A DNA stretch of 64,000 nucleotides, from contig SCFE01000026.1 in NCBI GenBank assembly GCA_004352715.1, positions 2,251,054-2,315,053 on the forward strand, in the 5' to 3' direction. The notes under the pieces are model-generated. The model did no database searches, was not told the origin of the DNA, and saw nothing but the letters and a program-made list of their open reading frames with translations. The stretch's first letter is position 1, and each line of letters begins with the position of its first letter. Both the position numbers and the translations under genes were made by a program. Source of the DNA: Hofstenia miamia. Its lineage: Eukaryota > Xenacoelomorpha > Acoela. This document shows, in pieces, positions 1 through 10,835 of this stretch.

Positions 1-310
1 GGTTACCCAAATAAATCCGACTTGACTTCGGAGTTCGGGTCGGGTACCGAGCGTGGGAAATATCAGCAAAGTTTAGATTTATTGATCAAAAAATTACTGA
101 TGTTAATAACCATGCGATTTGAGAAGGATTCAAGTCATTAAGTAAACCTAATGAATTACATAATCAGAAAATGACTAAGTTAATAACCATTTGATTGGAG
201 AAACATCCAAGACGTTGAATATTGCGGAACTGAGTCTGTTTCGAGTCTGGTAGGATTCGAGTAGTAAGTTTTCGGGACGGATAAGGTCGGATTTGAGTCC
301 AAGATAAACG
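1..310. repeat. Degenerate GTCGGG-rich repeat with internal duplication
   Basis: The edges of this stretch are rich in variants of GAGTCGGGTC and TCGGGTCGGG, which stand out from the AT-rich surroundings. Inside it, about 50 bases (91-140) recur imperfectly at 166-215, sharing the core TTAATAACCAT. Similar GTCGGG-rich sequence appears at 8355-8466. It resembles the ends of a non-autonomous DNA transposon, but the left end lies outside the window and no target duplication can be tested. Confidence 0.4.
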
Positions 311-1471
311 TATATTCTTACTATCGATTGTATACGTGAAAAAATGAAGAACAAAAGATTTGTTGATATTTACTCTTCTGCATGCATTGAGGTATTCATC
401 AAGTGATGCTTTGTACCATATATTTAAATTTTGTCAAATACACAAAAAAATACTGATTCTACAACGAGTCTGTTATGGAGGTGCGCACGTTGCACAATTT
501 TCATAATCTTTGCAATACACCTTTGCACAGAATTTTTTGCAAATTTATTGCACTGCACCCAAAAGATCACTCATATTGATAATACACGTGTCCCGCATTC
601 TTTACATAATAGTGCAAATAAAAATCATCGGTTGATGCAATAATTGCTTTAGTCACCGCCACTGCAGTGCAGATTACACGTGTTTCATTTCGTCTCGTCG
701 CATCTCAACGCGGTGTAACGCAATGAGCACTCCCACAGCGCAAGCCTCAAATATATTGACAAAGGATAATGAAGTCAATTGCATAACTGAAAAAAGAAAC
801 CATTTGTGCTACTTTTACCATTCAAAACGATGAAACACTGCAAGCTCACAAATTTATTTATTAGTAAATTCACATATTAACATTTCCAAACGCAGTCAAC
901 CATGGACTTTTAAAATCGGGCAAAAATAAGAATTTTTGTAAGCTACATTTTACTTACCTACCTTCATGAAAACTGAAATATTTCATGTATTCATTGAAAA
1001 AACCTAATGTCATAGAATTTTAAAAAAATAACTTTTGACATTATTGCTCCAGGCTCACGATTTTTGCAGTACATACAACTACCAGCTACTTAGATCTTAG
1101 TTTTCTGAAGATAGCTCTCCCTGAAGGACTTTGGATGGTCGAGTCTTTTTAACCCCACTCTCAAAGGCTCTTAAATTTAAGAAACTCCCTATGCTTTGCA
1201 GATATAAGTGTCGCTAATCTTCGAAACGAAATCTCGCTTTCTCCATGAATTATTTCACATAATATTAGAAATACCAGAGTATTATTTAGACTGATCGACC
1301 TAATTTTGAAAACGAATTTTGCCAGACAACTCATTAGTAATCAAATTTTAAATGTCCATATGTATTTTTTGAAATGTGTTTTTGCTTGTAGTTTGAAAAC
1401 ATATTTGACGACAATAAAAATGCTATGGGCCTATTCAAATGTTTGTAAAAAAATATATAATAAAATAAACA

Positions 1472-1511
<40 letters not shown>

Positions 1512-2010
1512 GTAAATTTATACAATACGGAAAACAAACCTTTATTTGTTTATTATCTAATAAAACAATATACATTAGGGGACGGTAATACACTTCATGC
1601 ATTCGAAACATACATCCAACATTGAGCACCTACACAAACATCCACTCAAACATTATTATATTATAATATATTGTACATATTAATTTGTAGTTATTTATTT
1701 GTTTATATTTTATTTTTCTTTTGTTATGTGTTAGTTTGTATAATTTTGTATACATTGAGCAATAAATAAATTTGCTTTGCCTCTTATATTACACATTATT
1801 ATGAACATTTATACCATAATATTACTTTGAGCACACAAGAAATTTATTGTAATTATAACAAAACGACATGTTCTCAACTCATATTGTTGTCAAATTAATC
1901 AAACACTTTGCATAATTTGGGTAAATAAGAAGTTGGCTTAAAGTAATATTTCATCAGAGAAGTTGAATGTATGTCTTCGGTGTATGAACTGTTATGCATG
2001 TGAAGAACAA
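311..2010. other. AT-rich stretch, no gene seen
   Basis: I see no coding signal, RNA gene or bounded repeat here apart from the TA microsatellite at 1475-1510. The short open frames read through the TA tract or lack any recognisable composition. Confidence 0.6.
1475..1510. repeat. (TA)n microsatellite
   Basis: Uninterrupted TA dinucleotides for about 36 bases. The Tyr-Ile open frames that cross it on both strands are artefacts of the repeat. Confidence 0.95.
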
Positions 2011-2014
2011 AAGA

Positions 2015-2330
2015 GGTGCAGCTTATATAGTCGAAAAAGGAAGGCAAAACAAAGGCCAAGACAGGGTTGTCCAAAAAACTGTTGTTACAAATCCTGATGC
2101 TTCTCTTTCACAAATTAATTAAACATAAAAAAATTGAGATTTATCTTAGGACTGTAAGAAAAAGCTGCATCCATTTGGGTTTACATTTTAATCAAATAAG
2201 CCAAGAAAAGTGCAAGAGCTTTCAATAGCACTGAAGAACAAGAGATTTGCATTTGCAGATCAATTCAAGAATTGGACTAAGGAACAGTGTCAAATTGTGG
2301 TATTTGCTTATGAAAACGACTTTTGAGTAT
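2015..2330 (+). pseudogene. Decayed Tc1-like transposase fragment
   Basis: Conceptual translation on the plus strand gives stretches matching the Tc1 branch of the Tc1/mariner DDE transposases, broken by stops and frame changes. Around 2030-2120 the frame reads GRQNKGQDRVV then NPDASLSQI, which resembles the linker between the two helix-turn-helix domains. Around 2235-2325 it reads FADQFKNWTKEQCQIVVFAYE, equivalent to the family's R..FA....WT..qW..VvFsDE segment before the first catalytic aspartate. The expected Ser-Asp pair there appears as Ala-Tyr. No terminal repeats were found. It is an old, dead fragment, more degraded than the Tc1 element at 41.5 kb. The family call rests on pattern recognition only. 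Confidence 0.6.
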
Positions 2331-3570
2331 ACATCTGGGTCTCAACAACATTAAATTTAAAAACTGGCACTCTTTATTGTTTATAAAAGAAGTCTGCACA
2401 GAATTATCGTAATATCTCAAGATCGAGAGGGCATGACGTTTTTTACGTTCAGCATTGTTCTTTTTTATTCATTAAGCATGTTATATAATTTCTCCACGTT
2501 TGGGACCCCAGGCTTTTGCAAATTTACAAAAACCTATTTTAGGAATAGCCTTAATAAATATAGTAAAATTTAATAACAAAAATAATTCTAAGTGCATCCT
2601 TTACATTAGTAAGGGCCCAGAAATTTAGAAAAAATCTGGTGTTCATAATAATATGGCCCATGCTGTATATATAGCATAAGACATTTTTTTCATAATGTAA
2701 AAATTCCTTAAAATGGATGTATGTAAATTTATATATGAACGAATAAATGCATTTACCTGCAGTAAAATATGTGTTTTTATTGTAAAGGAAATGATATGAT
2801 GACTCTTACGTTGCGAATGGAAGACTTCGAGCTCAACTCGATAGTATATAAAGTGAAATAGCTAGTGTCTGTTCCTGGGAATAATAAAGCTTTCAATCTG
2901 ACGGTCACTGTATAATCTTGCTTCAGGAAATTTCCCAGGGGATTCTATGTTAATATTAGGAAGAAGTGTCGAAGGAAACACTGTTTTTGAAGTCTCTAGA
3001 GTTTAAGATTGATACCAATTCTGTTAAAATCAAGATGAGAACGTTCATTCTGTAACCTCCCATTTAAAAAACTCAACTCACTTTATTGTTGAAACCTTGT
3101 AACCATTTTCCATTATAATTAAAATCAGAGAAGACTGTTCTCAGAAACCACTGAATCTTGGACTCTATTGTCGTACAAACATAAATAGACATTATTAACG
3201 CGATCCTTTACTTAAACTTGATTGCATCATTTGAAGTTTAATCGTACCTTACCCAAAATCTAAAATGCAAATGATGAGAATTATGGTATTAGATCGCACA
3301 TAATTGGGTGTATTATATGTAAAAATGCATAAACATTTCAAAACGTTATTTACAATGTGCAAGCGAATTACATTATAAGCTAATATATTGTACTTAAATA
3401 AAAACGAGAAATACAATTTGCAATGTTTGAAAGAAAATTGTATAAATTATGTTGAAATCTATTTTTATAGGTTAGAAACTTAATATTTTGCTCTTGATCT
3501 TGTTAAATATTGGAATAATGACATTTCTGATTATATACAGAACCCCTACAACAGACATTTATTTGCATGG
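2331..3570. other. AT-rich stretch, no gene seen
   Basis: No recognisable coding, RNA or bounded repeat signal between the Tc1 fragment and the TA tract at 3581. Confidence 0.6.
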
Positions 3571-3577
3571 ATGAAAC

Positions 3578-3580
<3 letters not shown>

Positions 3581-3612
<32 letters not shown>
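3581..3612. repeat. (TA)n microsatellite
   Basis: About 32 bases of TA immediately left of the 16-base motif cluster. Confidence 0.95.
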
Positions 3613-3619
<7 letters not shown>

Positions 3620-3627
3620 GTTATAAT

Positions 3628-4072
3628 ATGTCGCTATGTACCTACAAATTTCAAAAAAAGTGTACAAAGGGACATATCAGGGCGTACATAGCGACGTATA
3701 AAAAAATGAGCAGAAATGTGCAAAAAAAATTGCTGCATGACATTGGTTGGTTGTTAATCGCTATATTTAATAAAATTCGAACTATGTTTGTGCAATACAC
3801 TATAAGTTAGCCAACTTCCGGCTGAATTATTCACTGAATTGTTGAGTAATTATAGAGTTGTACTTAGGCTGCCATTTTCAATAAAATTTGTGTTTGTTCC
3901 AAAACAGAGTTTCAAATAGTAGTCTGTACTTCCATTGAGATTACTGTAGGCGTGATTATCATATAATATTTTTTAACAACAATAAATGTTGCTGGTACAT
4001 AGCGACATATACAAATTTTGCGATGCGTACATAGTGACATATATAATTTGTTAAGCGTACATTGTGACATAG
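3628..4072. repeat. Cluster of a 16-base motif (GTACATAGCGACATAT), one copy inverted
   Basis: The motif occurs on the plus strand at 3662 (GTACAAAGGGACATAT), 3684 (GTACATAGCGACGTAT), 3995 (exact), 4027 (GTACATAGTGACATAT) and 4057 (GTACATTGTGACATAG). An inverted copy, ATGTCGCTATGTAC, lies at 3628-3641. The last three copies are spaced 32 and 30 bases apart. The inverted copy near the left and direct copies at the right give the region a terminal-inverted-repeat shape inside flanking TA tracts, as expected of a MITE with repeated subterminal sites. The right end runs into a TA tract and an assembly gap, so the boundary is unproven. Confidence 0.6.
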
Positions 4073-4097
4073 TATAACTATATATATATATATATAT

Positions 4098-5097
4098 NNN
4101 NNNNNNNNNNNNNNNNNNNNNNNNNNNNNNNNNNNNNNNNNNNNNNNNNNNNNNNNNNNNNNNNNNNNNNNNNNNNNNNNNNNNNNNNNNNNNNNNNNNN
4201 NNNNNNNNNNNNNNNNNNNNNNNNNNNNNNNNNNNNNNNNNNNNNNNNNNNNNNNNNNNNNNNNNNNNNNNNNNNNNNNNNNNNNNNNNNNNNNNNNNNN
4301 NNNNNNNNNNNNNNNNNNNNNNNNNNNNNNNNNNNNNNNNNNNNNNNNNNNNNNNNNNNNNNNNNNNNNNNNNNNNNNNNNNNNNNNNNNNNNNNNNNNN
4401 NNNNNNNNNNNNNNNNNNNNNNNNNNNNNNNNNNNNNNNNNNNNNNNNNNNNNNNNNNNNNNNNNNNNNNNNNNNNNNNNNNNNNNNNNNNNNNNNNNNN
4501 NNNNNNNNNNNNNNNNNNNNNNNNNNNNNNNNNNNNNNNNNNNNNNNNNNNNNNNNNNNNNNNNNNNNNNNNNNNNNNNNNNNNNNNNNNNNNNNNNNNN
4601 NNNNNNNNNNNNNNNNNNNNNNNNNNNNNNNNNNNNNNNNNNNNNNNNNNNNNNNNNNNNNNNNNNNNNNNNNNNNNNNNNNNNNNNNNNNNNNNNNNNN
4701 NNNNNNNNNNNNNNNNNNNNNNNNNNNNNNNNNNNNNNNNNNNNNNNNNNNNNNNNNNNNNNNNNNNNNNNNNNNNNNNNNNNNNNNNNNNNNNNNNNNN
4801 NNNNNNNNNNNNNNNNNNNNNNNNNNNNNNNNNNNNNNNNNNNNNNNNNNNNNNNNNNNNNNNNNNNNNNNNNNNNNNNNNNNNNNNNNNNNNNNNNNNN
4901 NNNNNNNNNNNNNNNNNNNNNNNNNNNNNNNNNNNNNNNNNNNNNNNNNNNNNNNNNNNNNNNNNNNNNNNNNNNNNNNNNNNNNNNNNNNNNNNNNNNN
5001 NNNNNNNNNNNNNNNNNNNNNNNNNNNNNNNNNNNNNNNNNNNNNNNNNNNNNNNNNNNNNNNNNNNNNNNNNNNNNNNNNNNNNNNNNNNNNNNNN
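4098..5097. other. Assembly gap, exactly 1000 N
   Basis: The round size suggests a placeholder rather than a measured distance. TA tracts lie on both sides. The sequence right of the gap begins a block that recurs at 22.96 kb. Confidence 0.99.
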
Positions 5098-6874
5098 ATA
5101 TATATATATATACTAAAAATGCTAAAATGTTTTTTAAAAAAGCAATTTATTGTAAATTTAGGTTTCTCAATTGGTATGAACTGAGCAGAAATGAAAAAGT
5201 TGAACTTTAGACATTTCAGTTATGAATGTACTTATGAGCAAAATGCATATAACAAAGGATATTTTAATGTATTCAACTGAATTTTCTCAAACAGCAAAAT
5301 TTAATAGTTCCAAGGATTGCTTTCAATTTCAGGTGATTGGTTGGTCACAAAAGCTATTCAAAATAGCAAAAACTTAATAAAAAAGTCGAATCTCATCAAA
5401 GCGAAATAATATTTTGTCCTACGCTCTGAAGCAAAATGCTTTTAGTGTTTTTCTAGTTGATTTGAAAATTTTCTGCAATCGATTTCTTACTTCTAATTAC
5501 GACACGTAACAATAATTATTAACTTTGGTTTTTAATTTTACCCTTTGATACACTTATTTTATAATTATATTATATAATGAATCCACTTCTTCATCAAATT
5601 TAAAATTTGAAAAATTTAGGAATTTTTGTATTAAAATGCATTAAAATAAAATTGTAGGCACCGCTTCTTAATTTTACCCTTTGATACAATTATTTTATAA
5701 TTATAATGAATCGACTTCTGCATCACACATTAAAAATTTAAAACTNTACGTCCAATAGTTTGATTTGTTATTGAAGTTTGTCCTTAGCAGAAATAGTTAC
5801 CACAATTCTAATAAAAATACAAATTTTATTTCTGATTTAACTAATATTCGAAATTTGTTAAGTGATAAAATTACTTTAGTAAATGAAATTTGTGTATTAA
5901 AGCAAGCTTTTGGCTGTTTGATAAACAAGTTCTCCCGCCTACAAAAGAAGTCAGAATTGTCTACAATTTCTTGTTGTCAAAAATTACTAGGCAAGCATAG
6001 ACCTGAGGTAAAGTTTAAATAGTTAAAATGTTTCTTATTTTAACGGATTATGATTCAAATAATTTCTTAGGTTTTCACTGTAAATATAAAAAAATGATTT
6101 ACATGTCTACTATATTGCTGGAAACACTAGTAGATTAAGAAATTATTTTTGTGCACGAATTTATATAATTTACTGGAGGATTAAATTTAGACAAAGAGTC
6201 TCCAAGTCGCGCGAGTGCTTAATTGTAATTTAAAGAGTGAAATAAATTACTATTGCGATAAAAAATTAAACAATCGAAATAAATATGAAATCCAATCAAT
6301 CAACTTGTAATTGCTACGGCTTTCGAGGCTGATTGGTGTCAAGAAATGAGTGTTTAAGAAAACGATAACACGTGTAAATAACAATTGTCGTCATTCAGGA
6401 ATATTCCCTCGAGGGAAAGATGTAAATTATCAAATTTGCACTAACGAAATATTGCGGACATCATAACAATGAGGAGATTTCCATTTTACAAAGAAGGGAC
6501 AATATAACATTTACGCTTCAAATTCCGGGAGAACGATTACATCAAATTTTAGTAAAATCAGCAATTACTTGAGATTACGTGTGAATTCAAAATTTTTGGA
6601 TATTTATAATAATTATAATATTAATATAACAGAAATATTTGAGAGCAATGATTACATAAATTCCAATTTGCTATTATATAAAACTAAAGAACTACATATA
6701 TAGCAAACGAAAATGTTCCATAGAAATTGGTATTGTGGGTTTGCATTTGACAAAAATGATTCATCGATCCTATATAATATATGTGATTTCAACAAAATTA
6801 CGCAATATAAAACACGATATTTGTCTAAAATCTTCAACTTCTGTAGAAATGCGATACATTATTAGTGGTAGAAT

Positions 6875-6906
<32 letters not shown>

Positions 6907-7453
6907 NCTTAATTTTACCCTTTGATACAATTATTTTATAATTATAATGAATCGACTTCTGCATCACACATTAAAAATTTAAAACTTGCAAAAAGTCAAT
7001 AACTTAGGAATTTTTGTGTTAAAATGCATTAAAATGAATTTTTAGAGCAGAAATTCGAAATCGACTCGTAAATATTTGGGTAAGAAAAGCCATGACTTTA
7101 AGAGCGAAGCAAATCTACTACCATAGAGAATTTGCCACAATATTTGGTTGTTTATCAATTGTTTCGTACACTGACTGTTAGTTAAAAAGTTTTTATGTTT
7201 TCCGTAGTTTGTTAATATTTCTACTAATCGTAAAAATATATATATCTTTTTAATTCTAGTGCTTGAAATATATTGAATTTTTAAACATCCTCTATAACGA
7301 CTTAATCTTATTTTACTATGAATTTCATTTATAGCACATTAAAAGTAAAAAAACGAATTCAACTATATTTATAAGCTACGTAAAGAAACTGAGAAAAATA
7401 TATAAAGGAGATCTGGTTGAAGCATGCAAAAACAACCCCACGCGCAATTTTAG
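5098..7453. repeat. Duplicated block A (matches block C at 22962-25199)
   Basis: From the TA tract after the gap to CGCGCAATTTTA, this block matches block C almost base for base by eye. Two differences stand out. Single Ns at 5746 and 6907 bracket the central part. A segment of about 78 bases, starting CTTAATTTTACCC, appears on both sides of that central part (5668-5745 and 6908-6985) in block A but not in block C. Both blocks start and stop at TA tracts. This can be a segmental duplication, a multi-copy repeat, or two haplotypes placed in one scaffold. Confidence 0.85.
5765..6022 (+). CDS. Unidentified repeated open frame (copy 1), possible exon
   Basis: The frame encodes a lysine- and asparagine-rich peptide containing LTNIRNLLSDKITLVNEI, with a helical heptad-like pattern in the middle and a CC pair near the end. 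It has no ATG here and would start at TTG. TCCTTAGCAG just before 5791 looks like a splice acceptor after a T-rich tract. GAG|GTAAAG at 6005-6013 looks like a donor. A 217-base internal exon (5791-6007) is therefore as plausible as a free-standing gene. The same sequence recurs at 22289-22546 and 23579-23833. I do not recognise a family. It could belong to a repeat-borne gene or be a chance open frame kept by recent duplication. Confidence 0.3.
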   Translation: MLLKFVLSRNSYHNSNKNTNFISDLTNIRNLLSDKITLVNEICVLKQAFGCLINKFSRLQKKSELSTISCCQKLLGKHRPEVKFK

Positions 7454-7460
7454 AAAAAAT

Positions 7461-7465
<5 letters not shown>

Positions 7466-7515
<50 letters not shown>
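7466..7515. repeat. (TA)n microsatellite
   Basis: About 50 bases of TA close to the right limit of block A. The matching limit of block C is also a TA tract. Confidence 0.95.
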
Positions 7516-7520
<5 letters not shown>

Positions 7521-8354
7521 CATCACTCAAATAGATAGGGAAAGTGAATCAAATTGTGGACATTCTTCAGTAGGTGGGAAGAACATATTCGAAAAAAAAT
7601 TTCTTTAAAACAAAAAAATGGTTTCGTCTGTTCTTACTAACTCTAAAACAAAGAGGCTTAGAATAACCCCACAGAGTTCTTCACTAAGAAATTGGTTCCG
7701 ATGACCATCAATTTTTAAAAAAGGAATCAAATAAATTTAAAACTGAAATCAACTCAAAGAAAATTCAGAATTAATTTTATAACTAGTCTTTTGATTATAG
7801 AATTATTATAATAACTTTTAAACTGACAGCAATCTCTTCACAAACTGCGTATTATGAAACGATGCTATTACTATTTTAAAAAACTATTACTAACACTTAG
7901 CATGTTTTAATGTCAATTCAAGCGATAAAATACTTCGCAAATTGACATTTATGAGTTATTGCGTCATTGCTACTTTATTTACAAAGTTAATTACTGCTTC
8001 GTGTAAATTTAGACAAATTAACCGCTAAATTGAAAAATATACACAACATATATACTTCGTCTATTAACACTAAGTAATGAAGAAAGTGTAAACTCGTGTA
8101 AGTAACTCAACAATAAAGAGACTATCCTCGTAGGGAAAACAACGAATACGACTTCTGAACAAGTATACATTCCACAATTCCAATGAATACCATGTGAAGT
8201 ATGTCTACAGAGAAGCGACACTTCCGATTAAATTTAAAAGATATTTAATAGAAAGATTTTTACTTTGGAATGCTCAATTCGATATACAATGCATATTTAT
8301 GTAATGGGACAATTTATAAGCAGAAGAAGCAATTAATATTTTAGCATAGGGAGG
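7516..8354. other. AT-rich stretch, no gene seen
   Basis: No recognisable gene or bounded repeat. Confidence 0.6.
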
Positions 8355-8466
8355 TTTTGCTAAGCCCTGCGAGTCGGGACATTTTTGCTTCGGGTCGAGT
8401 CGTTTAAGTTCAAATCGAGTCGGGTCGCGACCCGAGTCGAGTCGGATTTCTAATCTCGAGTCTTGT
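8355..8466. repeat. GTCGGG/GAGTCG-rich repeat
   Basis: A GC-richer patch with repeated GAGTCGGGTCG variants, including the palindromic GGGTCGCGACCC core. It resembles the patch at 1-310 and is probably a degraded non-autonomous transposon end. No target duplication was found. Confidence 0.45.
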
Positions 8467-8529
8467 TTTGTACATAGATCTATCAATGTTATAATTAGTC
8501 ACTTAAATAATTAACATTTTTGCAAGTAC

Positions 8530-8531
<2 letters not shown>

Positions 8532-8576
<45 letters not shown>
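8532..8576. repeat. (TA)n microsatellite
   Basis: About 45 bases of TA dinucleotide. Confidence 0.95.
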
Positions 8577-8581
<5 letters not shown>

Positions 8582-9567
8582 ACAAAAAGAATTTTAATAT
8601 TGAACTTGATTTATAATTACAATAAAATTTTTTTGACATTCTCAAGAATTGCATTGGCAAGGAGATATTTCACATATATTATACTTTTACAAGTCTACAT
8701 CCAATAATGATTGATATTATAAATTATATACGTGAATTTCCTACTCAAAATTCCATGACGTACGGGACCAGAAGAAAATGCTAAAAATGTGCATGTTATT
8801 CATTTTCAATTTTTTCTAAAGTGGAATTTTTTACTGATAATAAATTCTAATGTTATCTTCTTCAGTGCATGTTAAAACACAATAAAAATCTTTTTCTCTA
8901 AAAATTAACTTTTTCGAAATTATCGTCCGGATGTGTGGGACACATGACGTAGGGTCATTAATTCTTTATGAATATCGGTGGTCGGTAATTAGCTATAAAG
9001 GCCGTTAGTTATAAAATAATATGGATTATAATGGAAACTATTAATTCAACAAAAGAAATGTATATTATTAGTCAGAAATGGCTTTATGTACTCAAAGAAC
9101 AATGAATGAAGCGGTTAATATTGTTTCAATTTACTAAAAAATAATTCTAAATCTTAAATTTATAGGTACAATTAATATTATAAGTTAAGATAGTAAGATA
9201 AATATCTTTTGTGTTGAGAAGTATTTTGACGATAAATTTTCATTATAATAAAACGCATCCATCAACTGGAAACATTGCATATTACACTTAAAATAAAGAT
9301 CTTAGAAGTTCATTAAAATCGATTGCGTTAACAAAGTTCTTAATAAATTTAAAAGAAAGCATCAAGAGGAAATATTAATTAACCATTTCGATTTAAAGTT
9401 AAATTCTTTAATTAATTTATTGTTGTTAAAGCGGGGAAATTTGTTAATTTTAATTATAATGATGTCGAGCAATTTAGCGTAGTGAATGTGAAGTCAGGAA
9501 TTTAAAGTTTGCAGTCTTTATTGTTTATAATACTTTTCCACTTTCATTTATGATTCATTTATAAATT

Positions 9568-9570
<3 letters not shown>
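8577..9570. other. AT-rich stretch, no gene seen
   Basis: No recognisable gene, RNA or bounded repeat. It ends in the TA tract (9571-9598) that leads into the next gap. Confidence 0.6.
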
Positions 9571-9598
<28 letters not shown>

Positions 9599-9761
9599 NN
9601 NNNNNNNNNNNNNNNNNNNNNNNNNNNNNNNNNNNNNNNNNNNNNNNNNNNNNNNNNNNNNNNNNNNNNNNNNNNNNNNNNNNNNNNNNNNNNNNNNNNN
9701 NNNNNNNNNNNNNNNNNNNNNNNNNNNNNNNNNNNNNNNNNNNNNNNNNNNNNNNNNNNNN
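9599..9761. other. Assembly gap, 163 N
   Basis: The gap follows a TA tract directly and hides the left end of a GGCTC MITE copy, so it probably covers expanded TA repeat plus the missing MITE end. Confidence 0.95.
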
Positions 9762-10031
9762 GTATTTTTTTTTAAAATATTGTGCTCAAAGAATTTTTTA
9801 CATAGCTCTTCCTATTATTTAATAAACATTTCTTAAATAAGATTATAGGAAAAGCATACTGACTGCAAAAAATAAGAAAAATCTTCATAATAAAATTAAC
9901 AAGCTGAACTATAAATTTGATTGTCTAAAATAGGCTCGTTTTGGGCTCGTTGTATATCAAATACTGTGCTCAAGCTCGATTCGGCTCGGCTCGGCTCGGT
10001 TCGTTAGAAGCTCGGATCGTTGACAAGTCTG
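9762..10031 (+). mobile_element. GGCTC hAT-type MITE, copy 1 (left end in gap)
   Basis: It carries the family's internal sequence and the right end GTTGACAAGTCTG after a run of GGCTC units. The left end and left target duplication are lost in the gap. The right flank is ATATATAC, so insertion into or beside a TA tract is likely. Confidence 0.9.
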
Positions 10032-10798
10032 ATATATACATATATATATATATATATAACCGGTTGGAAATATTAAATTGAGCACGTTAGTTTATTCATA
10101 TATATATATATATATATATTAGCAGACAAAATGCTTGTTCATGCATATGTAGTGTTGGCGTTTTCTAACATTTGTGGATTTTTACACTCATTTTGGTCAT
10201 AAAATTACTATTAACGGAATATTCGTGATCTCAAGCAGAAATTATTTAATGATTTCGAGAGAAGCATATTCCCATTCTTTCTATCACGTGAGAACTGATC
10301 AATACAACTGCTTTCGAAAGAAGAAATTAAGCTGCTTCACCAAAGCTGAGAGTAAATGTCTTTGGAATCAAATTACCGTCCATGTTTGTCCTTATAACTT
10401 AGAGAATACATAGGCCGAACATTCTGTTAAATGAGTCAATGTGAGTGTTAAGAAAGAGATTCCGACGAGCTACAGCAAAAGCAGCTTCAAAAGCAAGACA
10501 TTAAAAAGAGAAATAACCTTTACATCTTGAAATACCTTCTATGAAGATAGAAATGTTGAACATACCAGTGACAAGCGTTTCTTGTTAACGGTTGTTTTTG
10601 TCTCGCTGTCAGTAGAACAGGAGCTTCTCTCAATAATGAGCGAGTCAACATGCTATCATTTAGGAGTTGGGAATATTTTTGGGTTCTTATGAGAATGGCA
10701 CTGGGCAAGTATCATATCGCACACGTATTATAAATATAAAAATAAGTGATAAAAAAACCTTAATATATTCATTTCTACTTAGACTAGAGCCAGACAAA

Positions 10799-10835
<37 letters not shown>

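Noticed and set aside
1306-1629. Open frames containing Tyr-Ile repeats, here and at other TA tracts
   Set aside because: TA dinucleotide repeats lack stops in this phase and create spurious frames on both strands.
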